Of a stretch of 64,000 nt of DNA, positions 57,374 through 64,000 are shown piece after piece (position 1 is the first letter of the stretch; each line of letters begins with the position of its first letter). The position numbers and the translations under genes were made by a program. The DNA comes from Neorhizobium alkalisoli. Its GTDB lineage: Bacteria > Pseudomonadota > Alphaproteobacteria > Rhizobiales > Rhizobiaceae. The notes under the pieces were generated by a model. That model had not been told where the DNA came from, ran no database searches, and worked only from the letters and a program-made list of their open reading frames with translations. The stretch is taken from positions 62,001-126,000 of the forward strand of contig NZ_VIWP01000008.1 of NCBI RefSeq assembly GCF_007829835.1. Direction: 5' to 3'.

Positions 57374-58371
57374 ACATGATGATGGGCAAAGCCACGAGGA
57401 AAACGGAAGTCCTGATCTCCATCCACGAGGCGCGGCTGCATTATGCGGTCGGCGGCGCCTTTGCAGCCATGCGCGGCAAGTCGACGGTGGTGAAGGCTGT
57501 CGATGGCGTCACCTTCGATATCCGCCGCAGCGAAAGCGTCGGCCTGCTCGGCGAATCCGGCTGCGGCAAGACGTCCATGGGGCGTCTGCTTTTGAAGCTC
57601 GAGGACACCACTGACGGAACGATCCATTTCGACGGCGAGGAACTGACGAAGATCCAGCGCAAGCGGCTGAAGGAATTTCGCACCCGCGCGCAGCTGATCT
57701 TCCAGAACCCATTCGATGCCGTCAATCCGCGCTTCACCATACGCCAGACTTTGTCGGAACCGCTGGAAAATGCCGGCATCAAGCGCAGCGAACGTGAGGC
57801 GCGCATCATCGCAGCGCTCGAACTGGTGCGCCTGCCGGAGCCGGCCCAGTTTCTCGACCGTTATCCGCATCAGCTTTCGGGCGGCCAGCTACAGCGCGTC
57901 GTCATGGCCCGCGCCCTGATCCTGCAACCGGAATTCGTCGTTGCCGACGAGCCGGTATCGATGCTCGACGTTTCTGTGCGCGCCGGCGTGCTCAACGTGT
58001 TTCGTGATGTGCGCGATAGGCTCGGCCTGACCGCGATCTATATCAGCCATGACCTCGCGCTGGTCCGCTATGTCTGCGAACGGACGATCGTCATGTATCT
58101 CGGCCGCATCATGGAGGATGGCCCGACCGAGGATATCGTCCACCAACCGCTCCACCCCTATACGAAGGCGCTGGTCGCTGCCGTGCCGGTACCCAATCCG
58201 GACCAGAGCCATGATCCGCTGCCGATCGGGCGCGGCGCGCCGGATCCGCGCAATCCACCTTCGGGCTGTGTTTTCCGTGACCGCTGTCCGCAGGCGTTCG
58301 AGCGCTGTGCCGCCGAAGTGCCGCAGCCGCGGCCGGTCGGTACGCGCAGTGTCGCCTGCCACCTGTTCTGA
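57370..58371 (+). CDS. ABC transporter ATP-binding protein, DppF/OppF type
   Basis: A 333-residue ATPase: Walker A GESGCGKT, Q-loop IFQNPFDAVNP, signature LSGGQLQRV, Walker B FVVADEPVSMLDVS and H-loop YISHDLALVRY. A Cys-containing C-terminus (GCVFRDRCPQAFERC) provides the usual cluster. Start ATG 57370 overlaps the preceding stop (ATGA); the frame is open for another 600 bases upstream, but that part is a shadow of the preceding gene. This completes the second oligopeptide importer. Confidence 0.9.
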   Translation: MNMMMGKATRKTEVLISIHEARLHYAVGGAFAAMRGKSTVVKAVDGVTFDIRRSESVGLLGESGCGKTSMGRLLLKLEDTTDGTIHFDGEELTKIQRKRLKEFRTRAQLIFQNPFDAVNPRFTIRQTLSEPLENAGIKRSEREARIIAALELVRLPEPAQFLDRYPHQLSGGQLQRVVMARALILQPEFVVADEPVSMLDVSVRAGVLNVFRDVRDRLGLTAIYISHDLALVRYVCERTIVMYLGRIMEDGPTEDIVHQPLHPYTKALVAAVPVPNPDQSHDPLPIGRGAPDPRNPPSGCVFRDRCPQAFERCAAEVPQPRPVGTRSVACHLF

Positions 58372-58389
58372 TCGGAGCGAGGAAAAGAA

Positions 58390-59397
58390 ATGCTTGCCGC
58401 CACCTACACACGCACCGGTCCCGCCGCGGAGGTTCTCTCCGTCGGTGAGGTGACGACACCCGTCGCCGGCCTCGGTGAGGTGCTGGTGCGGGTCGTGGCA
58501 TCCGGCATCAACCCCGCCGATGTGAAACGGCGCGGCGGCTGGCGCGGCATGGACATGGAGCACGAACTGGCCATTCCGCACACGGATGGCGCAGGCGATA
58601 TCGTCGCGGTGGGCGAGGGCGTCGATCCGGGCCGGATCGGCGAGCGGGTCTGGATGTGGAACGCCCAGGGCGGTTATGGTGAAGCTGGCCGCGCTTTCGG
58701 CACTGCCGCCGAGTTTATTGCGATTGCCAGCCGTCAGGCTGTTAGGCTGGCAGATGCGTTGAGTTATGCTGCAGGCGCCACGCTCGGCGTCCCGGCCATG
58801 ACCGCCTATCGCGCGGTTTTTGCGGATGGGCCGGTCGAAGGACAGACGGTTTTTGTTAGCGGCGCCGGTGGTGCGGTCGGACATTATGCCGTTCAGATGG
58901 CGGTTGCCGGTGGTGCGCGGGTGATCGGCACGGTTGGCAGCCCGGAAGCCGCAGCGCATGCCATGGCCGCAGGCGCGACCGCAACGATCGACCGTCGCCG
59001 CGAAGACGTTCTGGCGCGGATCATGGACTTTACCGAAGGGCAGGGTGTCGATCGCGTGGTCGAGGTGGATTTCGGTGCCAATCTCGAACTCGATGCCGCC
59101 GTGCTAAAACGCAACGGCACGGTTGCCGCCTATTCCTCGACCAGCAATCCGACCCCCATCCTGCCCTATTACGCCTTCGCCTCGAAGGGCGCCAACCTGC
59201 GCTTCATCCAGGGATTTGCAATCCCCGAAGCCGACCGGCTGGCCGGCGAAAGGATGATTTTCGAGCTTGCCGAGGCGGGAAAACTGCAGGCGGCGATCGG
59301 GGCGACCTTTCCGCTGTCCGAAATCGCCAAGGCCCATGAGCGCGTCGAACGCGGCGGGCTTGGCAATGTCGTCGTTCTGACCGGAGGCCCGTCGTGA
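58390..59397 (+). CDS. Zinc-independent MDR-family oxidoreductase (quinone oxidoreductase-like)
   Basis: A 335-residue medium-chain reductase. The N-terminal GroES-like domain has GINPADVKRRGG and HTDGAGDIVAVGEGV. The NADPH-binding motif VSGAGGAVGHYAVQMA lies near residue 157. The structural zinc cysteines of true alcohol dehydrogenases are absent, so it belongs to the zeta-crystallin/quinone reductase branch. It lies 18 bp after the transporter genes and 46 bp before hyuB. It may reduce an enone or quinone intermediate; the substrate is unknown. Confidence 0.82.
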   Translation: MLAATYTRTGPAAEVLSVGEVTTPVAGLGEVLVRVVASGINPADVKRRGGWRGMDMEHELAIPHTDGAGDIVAVGEGVDPGRIGERVWMWNAQGGYGEAGRAFGTAAEFIAIASRQAVRLADALSYAAGATLGVPAMTAYRAVFADGPVEGQTVFVSGAGGAVGHYAVQMAVAGGARVIGTVGSPEAAAHAMAAGATATIDRRREDVLARIMDFTEGQGVDRVVEVDFGANLELDAAVLKRNGTVAAYSSTSNPTPILPYYAFASKGANLRFIQGFAIPEADRLAGERMIFELAEAGKLQAAIGATFPLSEIAKAHERVERGGLGNVVVLTGGPS

Positions 59398-59443
59398 GCC
59401 TCTCCTTGAAACCAATCCAGTGCATTCGATGAGGATTAGAGAA

Positions 59444-61294
59444 ATGTACAATCCCAAGGAAAGCCCCAGGGAAAGCGATAGCGGGCCTGCAGCCTCCGCA
59501 AAGCCGGAAGGTAGCGTTTGCGATCCCGTCTCGCTCGAAATCATCCGTGGTGCGATCGCCGCCGCTCAGTCCGAGATGGAGGCGTTGCTCGAGCGCACCG
59601 CGATCTCCGCCTTCATCCGCGAGAAGAAGGATTTTTACACAGCCCTTTTTGATGGCGACGGCGTCATGGCGGTCGGCTCCATGGTGCCGGTCTTCGGCGA
59701 CATGACCGGTCCCGTCTTCGACAAATTCCCGGCCGATACGATGAAGCCCGGCGACCTCTACTGGTATAATGACTGCTACGGCTCTCGCGGCGCGGTCTCC
59801 CATTCCAACGACCAGGTTCTGCTGGCGCCCGTCTTCAAGGACGGCAAGCGCTGCGCCTTCGTGATGAGCTGGGCGCATTTCGCCGATATCGGCGGCATGC
59901 ACCCGGGCTCGATCAGCCCCGCCGCCACCGATATCTATCAGGAAGGTATCATCATTCCGGTCACCAAGCTGATCGATCAGGGCGTCACCAACGAGGCGAC
60001 GCTGTCGATCTTTCATCGCAATTCGCGTTTTCCCGAACAGAGCATCGGCGACATGCGGGCGCTGATGGCAAGCGTCGATGTCGGCGTGAAGCGCATCGGC
60101 GAGATCCTCGACCGGTTCGGCACGGATGTTGTCGAGGACGCACTGGCCCAGCTCCTCACCCGCACGCGCAAACTGGTGCGCACCAAGCTTGCCGAGACCT
60201 TCGACTATGGCACGCACAAGTTCACCGATGCGATTGATACGGACGGCCATGGCAATGGCCCGTTCAAGATGCGGTTCTCGCTCACCCGCGCGAAGGGCGC
60301 CGATGGCGAGGACAGTTTTGTCTTCGACGCAACCGAATCCGACGATCAGGCGCCCGGCCCGGTCAATTTCCTGATGAACCGCGGCGTGCCGGGCATGGCA
60401 CTCGGCCTGTTCTATCTCGGCGGCGATCCGGCCCAGGTGTGCAATGCCGGCGGTCCGCAGGCGCTGGACGATGTCAAGCTGCGGCAGGGCTCCTTCCTGC
60501 AGCCGAACTTTCCGGCCGCGCTCGGCATGCGCGGTCTGACCATGATGCGGGTCATCTCGGCGCTGAACGGCCTCGTCAATTCCGCCGGCGGCAAGGCGCC
60601 GGCCGCCAATTCCGCCTATGTCATCACCATCATGCGCGGCAATTACAGGAACGATACCGGCGCGATGCAGCGCTTCCTGCTGGCCGACGGTATCGGCGTC
60701 GGTTACGGCGCCCGTCCGAATGCCGATGGTATCGATGCCGTCTATTTCGTTGCCCAGGAAAACTATCCGGTCGAGTTCCTCGAAGTCGGTTATCCGGTGC
60801 GGTTGCGCACCTATGGTGTCGTCAAGGATTCCGGAGGGGCAGGCCAGTTCCGCGGCGGTTGCGGCATCATCCGCGAATACGAGATTTTGGCCGAGGACAT
60901 GATGCTCGCAGTGCGTATCGACAGCGTCAAGAACCCGCCCTGGGGCATTCATGGTGGCATGGGGGGCGGCACCGGTCGCGTCACGATCAATCCCGGCAGG
61001 TCGGATGAGCGCGTGCTCGCACCGCTCTCGGACGGCAACAGGCTGGTGAAGGGCGATATCCTGCGCATGGAAACCGGCGGCGGTGGAGGCTACGGCCATC
61101 CCTTCGACCGCAGCCTCGATGCCGTTTTCGAAGACGTTCTCGGCGGCTTCGTCAGCGCCGAATCCGCCGAACGCCTCTATGGCGTCGCCTTTAACGGCAA
61201 CCGCATCGACGAGGCCGCGACAAGCGTCCTGCGTGCCGCCCGTCCCCAGACCCGTGCCTTCCATCGTCAGGAGTATGTCGATGTCCTCGCCTGA
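59444..61294 (+). CDS. hyuB: Hydantoinase/5-oxoprolinase subunit B (HyuB), copy 2
   Basis: A 616-residue HyuB-type subunit: CDPVSLEIIRGAIAAAQSEMEALLERTAISAFIREKKD, WYNDCYGSRGAVSHSND, HFADIGGMHPGSISP, and the C-terminal ETGGGGGYGHPFDR. ATG 59444 is preferred (GAGG nine bases upstream) to ATG 59429 and GTG 59420. It differs strongly from copy 1 (10689), so the two are old paralogues rather than a recent duplication. Its stop overlaps the hyuA start by 14 bases. Confidence 0.9.
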   Translation: MYNPKESPRESDSGPAASAKPEGSVCDPVSLEIIRGAIAAAQSEMEALLERTAISAFIREKKDFYTALFDGDGVMAVGSMVPVFGDMTGPVFDKFPADTMKPGDLYWYNDCYGSRGAVSHSNDQVLLAPVFKDGKRCAFVMSWAHFADIGGMHPGSISPAATDIYQEGIIIPVTKLIDQGVTNEATLSIFHRNSRFPEQSIGDMRALMASVDVGVKRIGEILDRFGTDVVEDALAQLLTRTRKLVRTKLAETFDYGTHKFTDAIDTDGHGNGPFKMRFSLTRAKGADGEDSFVFDATESDDQAPGPVNFLMNRGVPGMALGLFYLGGDPAQVCNAGGPQALDDVKLRQGSFLQPNFPAALGMRGLTMMRVISALNGLVNSAGGKAPAANSAYVITIMRGNYRNDTGAMQRFLLADGIGVGYGARPNADGIDAVYFVAQENYPVEFLEVGYPVRLRTYGVVKDSGGAGQFRGGCGIIREYEILAEDMMLAVRIDSVKNPPWGIHGGMGGGTGRVTINPGRSDERVLAPLSDGNRLVKGDILRMETGGGGGYGHPFDRSLDAVFEDVLGGFVSAESAERLYGVAFNGNRIDEAATSVLRAARPQTRAFHRQEYVDVLA

Positions 61295-63314
61295 ACTGTC
61301 TCTCTCCGTCGCCGTCGATATCGGCGGCACCTTCACCGACGTTGCGCTTCTCGATAAAGCAACCGGCAAGGTCTGGCGTGCCAAGACGCCGAGCGTGCCT
61401 TCCGACCCGTCCGAAGCCTTTTTAAACGGCATCCGGCTGGCATTGGCCGATGCGGGCCGCGAAGCGGCATCACTCGGTCAGGTCCTGCATGGCACGACGG
61501 TCGCTACTAACATGATCCTGGAGGACAAGGGCGCGCGCACCGCGCTCGTCACCACGCGCGGCTTTCGCCACGTTCTGGCGATCGGCCGGCAGGATATTCC
61601 GCGCAAGGCGAACCTCTATACCTGGGTGAAACCGCAGCGCCCGGTTCCGGCCTCGCGCATCATCGAGATCGATGAACGCATCGCTGCCGGTGGCGCGGTG
61701 CTGGATGCACTCGACGAGGCGAGCGTGCGCGCTGCTGCCGCAGCGATCCGCGGCATGGATGTCGAGGCCGTGGCCGTCTGCCTGCTGCACGCTTTCGCGA
61801 ACCCGGCGCATGAGAAGCGTGCGGCGGAAATCCTGCGGGAAGAGCTGCCGGATCTTGCCGTTACGACGTCCACCGATGTTCTGCCCGTCGTGCGCGAATT
61901 CGAGCGCACGCTGACGACCGTGCTGAATGCCACCGTCATGCCCGGTGTCACCACCTATGTCGGCCGGCTGGAAAAGCGGCTGGAGGACGAAAAGGTGGCG
62001 GCTCCTCTGCTGCTGATGCAGTCGAATGGCGGCGTCGCGGGTGCGGCGACCATTCGCCAGGCCCCGGCGCTGACGGCGCTTTCCGGGCCGGCGGCCGGCG
62101 TGGTCGGCGCCCGTTCGGTCGCCGCGGCTTGCGGCATCAAGGATATCATCACCGTCGATATCGGCGGCACCAGCGCCGATATCTGCCTGATCAAGGACGG
62201 CAAGATCGGCCTCACCCAGAACGGCAAGGTCGGCGAATGGCCTTTGCCGTTGCCGATGGTGGATATGGTGACGATCGGCGCCGGCGGCGGTTCGATCGCC
62301 AAGGTGAGCGATGCGACCCTGTCCGTCGGCCCACAGAGTGCCGGTGCGCGTCCGGGGCCTGCCGCTTACGGCCACGGCGGGCAGAACCCGACGGTTACCG
62401 ATGCCCATGTCGTGCTCGGCCATCTGCCGTCAAAGCTGCTTGGCGGTCGCATGGCGCTGGATGTCGAGGCTGCCCGAACGGTCGTCGACAAGGTTGCCGA
62501 ACCACTCGGGCTGGAAACGGCCACGGCCGCCCGCGGCATACTCGCAATCGTCGATAACCACATGGTCGGCGCCGTGCGTGTCGTCTCCGTCGAACGCGGC
62601 CACGATCCGCGCGATTTCACCCTTGTGCCTTTTGGCGGTGCCGGTCCGCTCCATGGCTGCTCGCTGGCCGAACTGCTCGGCATTTCTCGCGTCATGATCG
62701 CACCGGCCCCCGGCATTCTTTGCGCCGATGGCCTGCTTGCCGCCGATCTCAAGGCCGAGTTCAGCCGTACCCTGCCGAAGGCCGGGGCAATCGATATGGG
62801 TGTTGCCGAAGGCATCATCGCCGAGCTTCAGGGACAGGCAGCCGCATGGTTCGATGCGGAAGGCGTGGCCGAGGCTGACCGGCGTATCCAGACGGTGGCG
62901 CTCCTGCGCTATCATGGCCAGGGCGGCGAGCTTGCCGTCACCTGGGGCGACAGCCGCGAAGCCGTCGAGGCGGCCTTTGCCGCCGAGCACAAGGCGCTTT
63001 ACGGCTTTACGCTCGATACGGCGATCGAACTGGTAACATTGCGGATCGAAGCCGCCGGCATGACGGTCGAGCCGCCGCCGGCAGCGCTCGAAGCGGGATC
63101 GTCGGTGACGCCGTTCGATCATGTGCCGGTGCATTTCGAAAGCGGCGTCGCGAGCGTGCCGGTCGTCGATCGTTCGACGCTCGGAGCCGGCGCCACTTTC
63201 TCCGGGCCGATGATCCTGACGCAGCTCGATACGACAACGCTGGTAACGCCCGGATGGACCGGTACGGTTCATGGTTCCGGCGCGCTTCTTCTGACCCGTA
63301 AACAGGATGCCTGA
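61281..63314 (+). CDS. hyuA: Hydantoinase/5-oxoprolinase subunit A (HyuA), copy 2
   Basis: A 677-residue ATP-binding subunit with VDIGGTFTDVALL (12-24), VDIGGTSADICLI (about 291-303) and GAGGGSIA (about 332). Conserved VGPQSAGARPGPAAYGHGG and PFGGAGPLHG are present. ATG 61281 (CAGGAG seven bases upstream) is preferred to ATG 61275. It lies inside the end of hyuB, and its stop is one base before the M20 gene. The order here is B-A, opposite to the first locus. Confidence 0.9.
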   Translation: MSSPELSLSVAVDIGGTFTDVALLDKATGKVWRAKTPSVPSDPSEAFLNGIRLALADAGREAASLGQVLHGTTVATNMILEDKGARTALVTTRGFRHVLAIGRQDIPRKANLYTWVKPQRPVPASRIIEIDERIAAGGAVLDALDEASVRAAAAAIRGMDVEAVAVCLLHAFANPAHEKRAAEILREELPDLAVTTSTDVLPVVREFERTLTTVLNATVMPGVTTYVGRLEKRLEDEKVAAPLLLMQSNGGVAGAATIRQAPALTALSGPAAGVVGARSVAAACGIKDIITVDIGGTSADICLIKDGKIGLTQNGKVGEWPLPLPMVDMVTIGAGGGSIAKVSDATLSVGPQSAGARPGPAAYGHGGQNPTVTDAHVVLGHLPSKLLGGRMALDVEAARTVVDKVAEPLGLETATAARGILAIVDNHMVGAVRVVSVERGHDPRDFTLVPFGGAGPLHGCSLAELLGISRVMIAPAPGILCADGLLAADLKAEFSRTLPKAGAIDMGVAEGIIAELQGQAAAWFDAEGVAEADRRIQTVALLRYHGQGGELAVTWGDSREAVEAAFAAEHKALYGFTLDTAIELVTLRIEAAGMTVEPPPAALEAGSSVTPFDHVPVHFESGVASVPVVDRSTLGAGATFSGPMILTQLDTTTLVTPGWTGTVHGSGALLLTRKQDA

Positions 63315-63315
63315 C

Positions 63316-64000
63316 ATGACCGATAACCAGACCCAGCCCCAAACCGAGAGCGGGACCGACCTGGAGCGCATCTTTGCGCATATCGAGGAAAACCGCGAAA
63401 GCTTCATCGAGCGGGTGATGGATTATGTCCGCCACCCCTCGATCAGCGCCCAGAACAACGGCATTACCGAAGTCGCCGCCATTCTTGTCGATATGCTGCA
63501 GGGCATGGGCATGGAAGCGACCAGCATTCCGACCAAAAACCACCCGATGGTGCTCGGCCGCATGGAAAAACAGCCGGGCAAGCCGACCGTGCTGCTCTAC
63601 GGCCATTATGACGTGCAGCCGCCAGAACCCTATGAACTCTGGGACAGCCCGCCCTTCGAGCCGACCATCCGCAATGGCCGCATCTATGCGCGCGGCATCG
63701 GTGACAACAAGGGCCAGCATTTCGCCCAGCTGATGGCGCTGGAATCGCATCTGAAAGTGACCGGCGAACTGCCCTGCAATGTCATCTTCCTGCTCGAAGG
63801 CGAGGAGGAGATCGGCAGCCCGCATATCGCCGAATTCGTCGCCGAACATGCCGACAAACTGGATGCCGATCTGGTCGTCACTTCCGACGGCCCGCTGCAT
63901 GAAAGCGACACGCCGATCATCACTTTTGGCGTACGCGGTGTCGCGTCTTTTGAGCTGCGTTGCAAGACGGCGAAGCGAGACGCCCATTCCGGCAATTTCG
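63316..64000 (+). CDS. M20-family dipeptidase/deacylase, 5' part (runs off the window)
   Basis: At least 228 residues are visible and the frame is open to the window edge. It has YGHYDVQPPEPYELW (first metal His and Asp), GIGDNKGQ (bridging Asp) and LEGEEEIGS (catalytic Glu and metal Glu), then TFGVRGVASFELRC and the start of the dimerisation lid (DAHSGNF). This matches the carnosinase/DapE/ArgE-like branch that hydrolyses dipeptides and N-acyl amino acids. ATG 63316 is one base after the hyuA stop; an in-frame ATG at 63307 is possible. It ends the importer-HyuBA operon as seen here. Confidence 0.85.
   Translation, partial: MTDNQTQPQTESGTDLERIFAHIEENRESFIERVMDYVRHPSISAQNNGITEVAAILVDMLQGMGMEATSIPTKNHPMVLGRMEKQPGKPTVLLYGHYDVQPPEPYELWDSPPFEPTIRNGRIYARGIGDNKGQHFAQLMALESHLKVTGELPCNVIFLLEGEEEIGSPHIAEFVAEHADKLDADLVVTSDGPLHESDTPIITFGVRGVASFELRCKTAKRDAHSGNF

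Noticed and set aside
59204..61432. A 742-codon open frame on the minus strand opposite hyuB copy 2
   Set aside because: It is antisense to a strongly conserved HyuB gene, has no ribosome-binding site or recognisable domain, and its composition (rich in Ala, Arg, Gly, Asp, His) is what the complementary strand of a GC-rich gene yields.

Overview
The window is one continuous stretch of GC-rich (roughly 60% by eye) alphaproteobacterial DNA, most like a Rhizobiaceae/Hyphomicrobiales chromosome, chromid or megaplasmid. The reasons are the density of ABC importers, each next to its own small regulator (TetR, 3 LysR, 4 GntR, AsnC/Lrp, IclR), an Occ/Noc/HisP-style polar amino-acid importer close to arginase and ornithine cyclodeaminase, and ATGA/TGATG-coupled operons. 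It reads as a catabolic scavenging region. I see no rRNA, tRNA, CRISPR array, transposase, phage gene or replication gene. Taxonomy is inferred from gene style only.

Layout. 1-2.1 kb: 3' part of an alpha/beta hydrolase, then a divergent TetR/glutathione-transferase pair with three near-identical 16-bp operators. 2.2-13.7 kb: a LysR gene, then a co-directional operon of a complete oligopeptide-type ABC importer (SBP, two permeases, two ATPases), hydantoinase/oxoprolinase HyuA and HyuB, and an octopine/nopaline-dehydrogenase-family enzyme. 13.8-21 kb: an Asp/Glu-racemase-superfamily enzyme divergent from a GntR-UTRA regulator; a leftward SDR-aldehyde dehydrogenase-orphan SBP operon; a rightward FAD monooxygenase and isochorismatase-type amidase. 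21-25.5 kb: sugar-acid module (MFS, GntR, DapA-like lyase, galactonate-dehydratase-like enolase) closed by a strong terminator. 25.6-26.5 kb: a cupin and a DUF6665-like small protein.

26.6-37.2 kb: a leftward operon of an AbgB-like M20 amidohydrolase, an unusual M28-type protein and a HisQMP importer with two SBPs, under a divergent GntR; then a leftward arginase-ornithine cyclodeaminase pair under a divergent AsnC/Lrp gene. 37.3-40.2 kb: DHA2-type MFS, VOC protein, LysR. 40.3-47.4 kb: a leftward eight-gene operon of ureidoglycolate lyase (AllA), PuuE-type allantoinase, polar amino-acid ABC importer, a TTG-started epimerase and an SDR, under a divergent GntR. 47.3-49.6 kb: LysR divergent from a two-gene (split) chromate transporter. 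49.7-64 kb: a second M28-type protein, an IclR regulator and a rightward operon of a second oligopeptide importer, a quinone-oxidoreductase-like enzyme, HyuB, HyuA and an M20 dipeptidase that runs off the window.

How it fits together (inference): most modules import a small amide-, lactam- or N-substituted amino-acid-like compound, open or hydrolyse it (HyuAB, M20, M28-type, PuuE, amidase), and feed amino acids or keto acids into central metabolism (arginase, ornithine cyclodeaminase, opine dehydrogenase, aldehyde dehydrogenase). The most interesting candidates are (i) opine-dehydrogenase-family enzyme + ATP-dependent lactamase HyuAB + dedicated importer; (ii) two M28-type paralogues in which the catalytic Glu-Glu pair is replaced by His-Ser, each beside an importer and an M20 hydrolase; and (iii) an AllA/PuuE/importer/epimerase operon lacking allantoicase.
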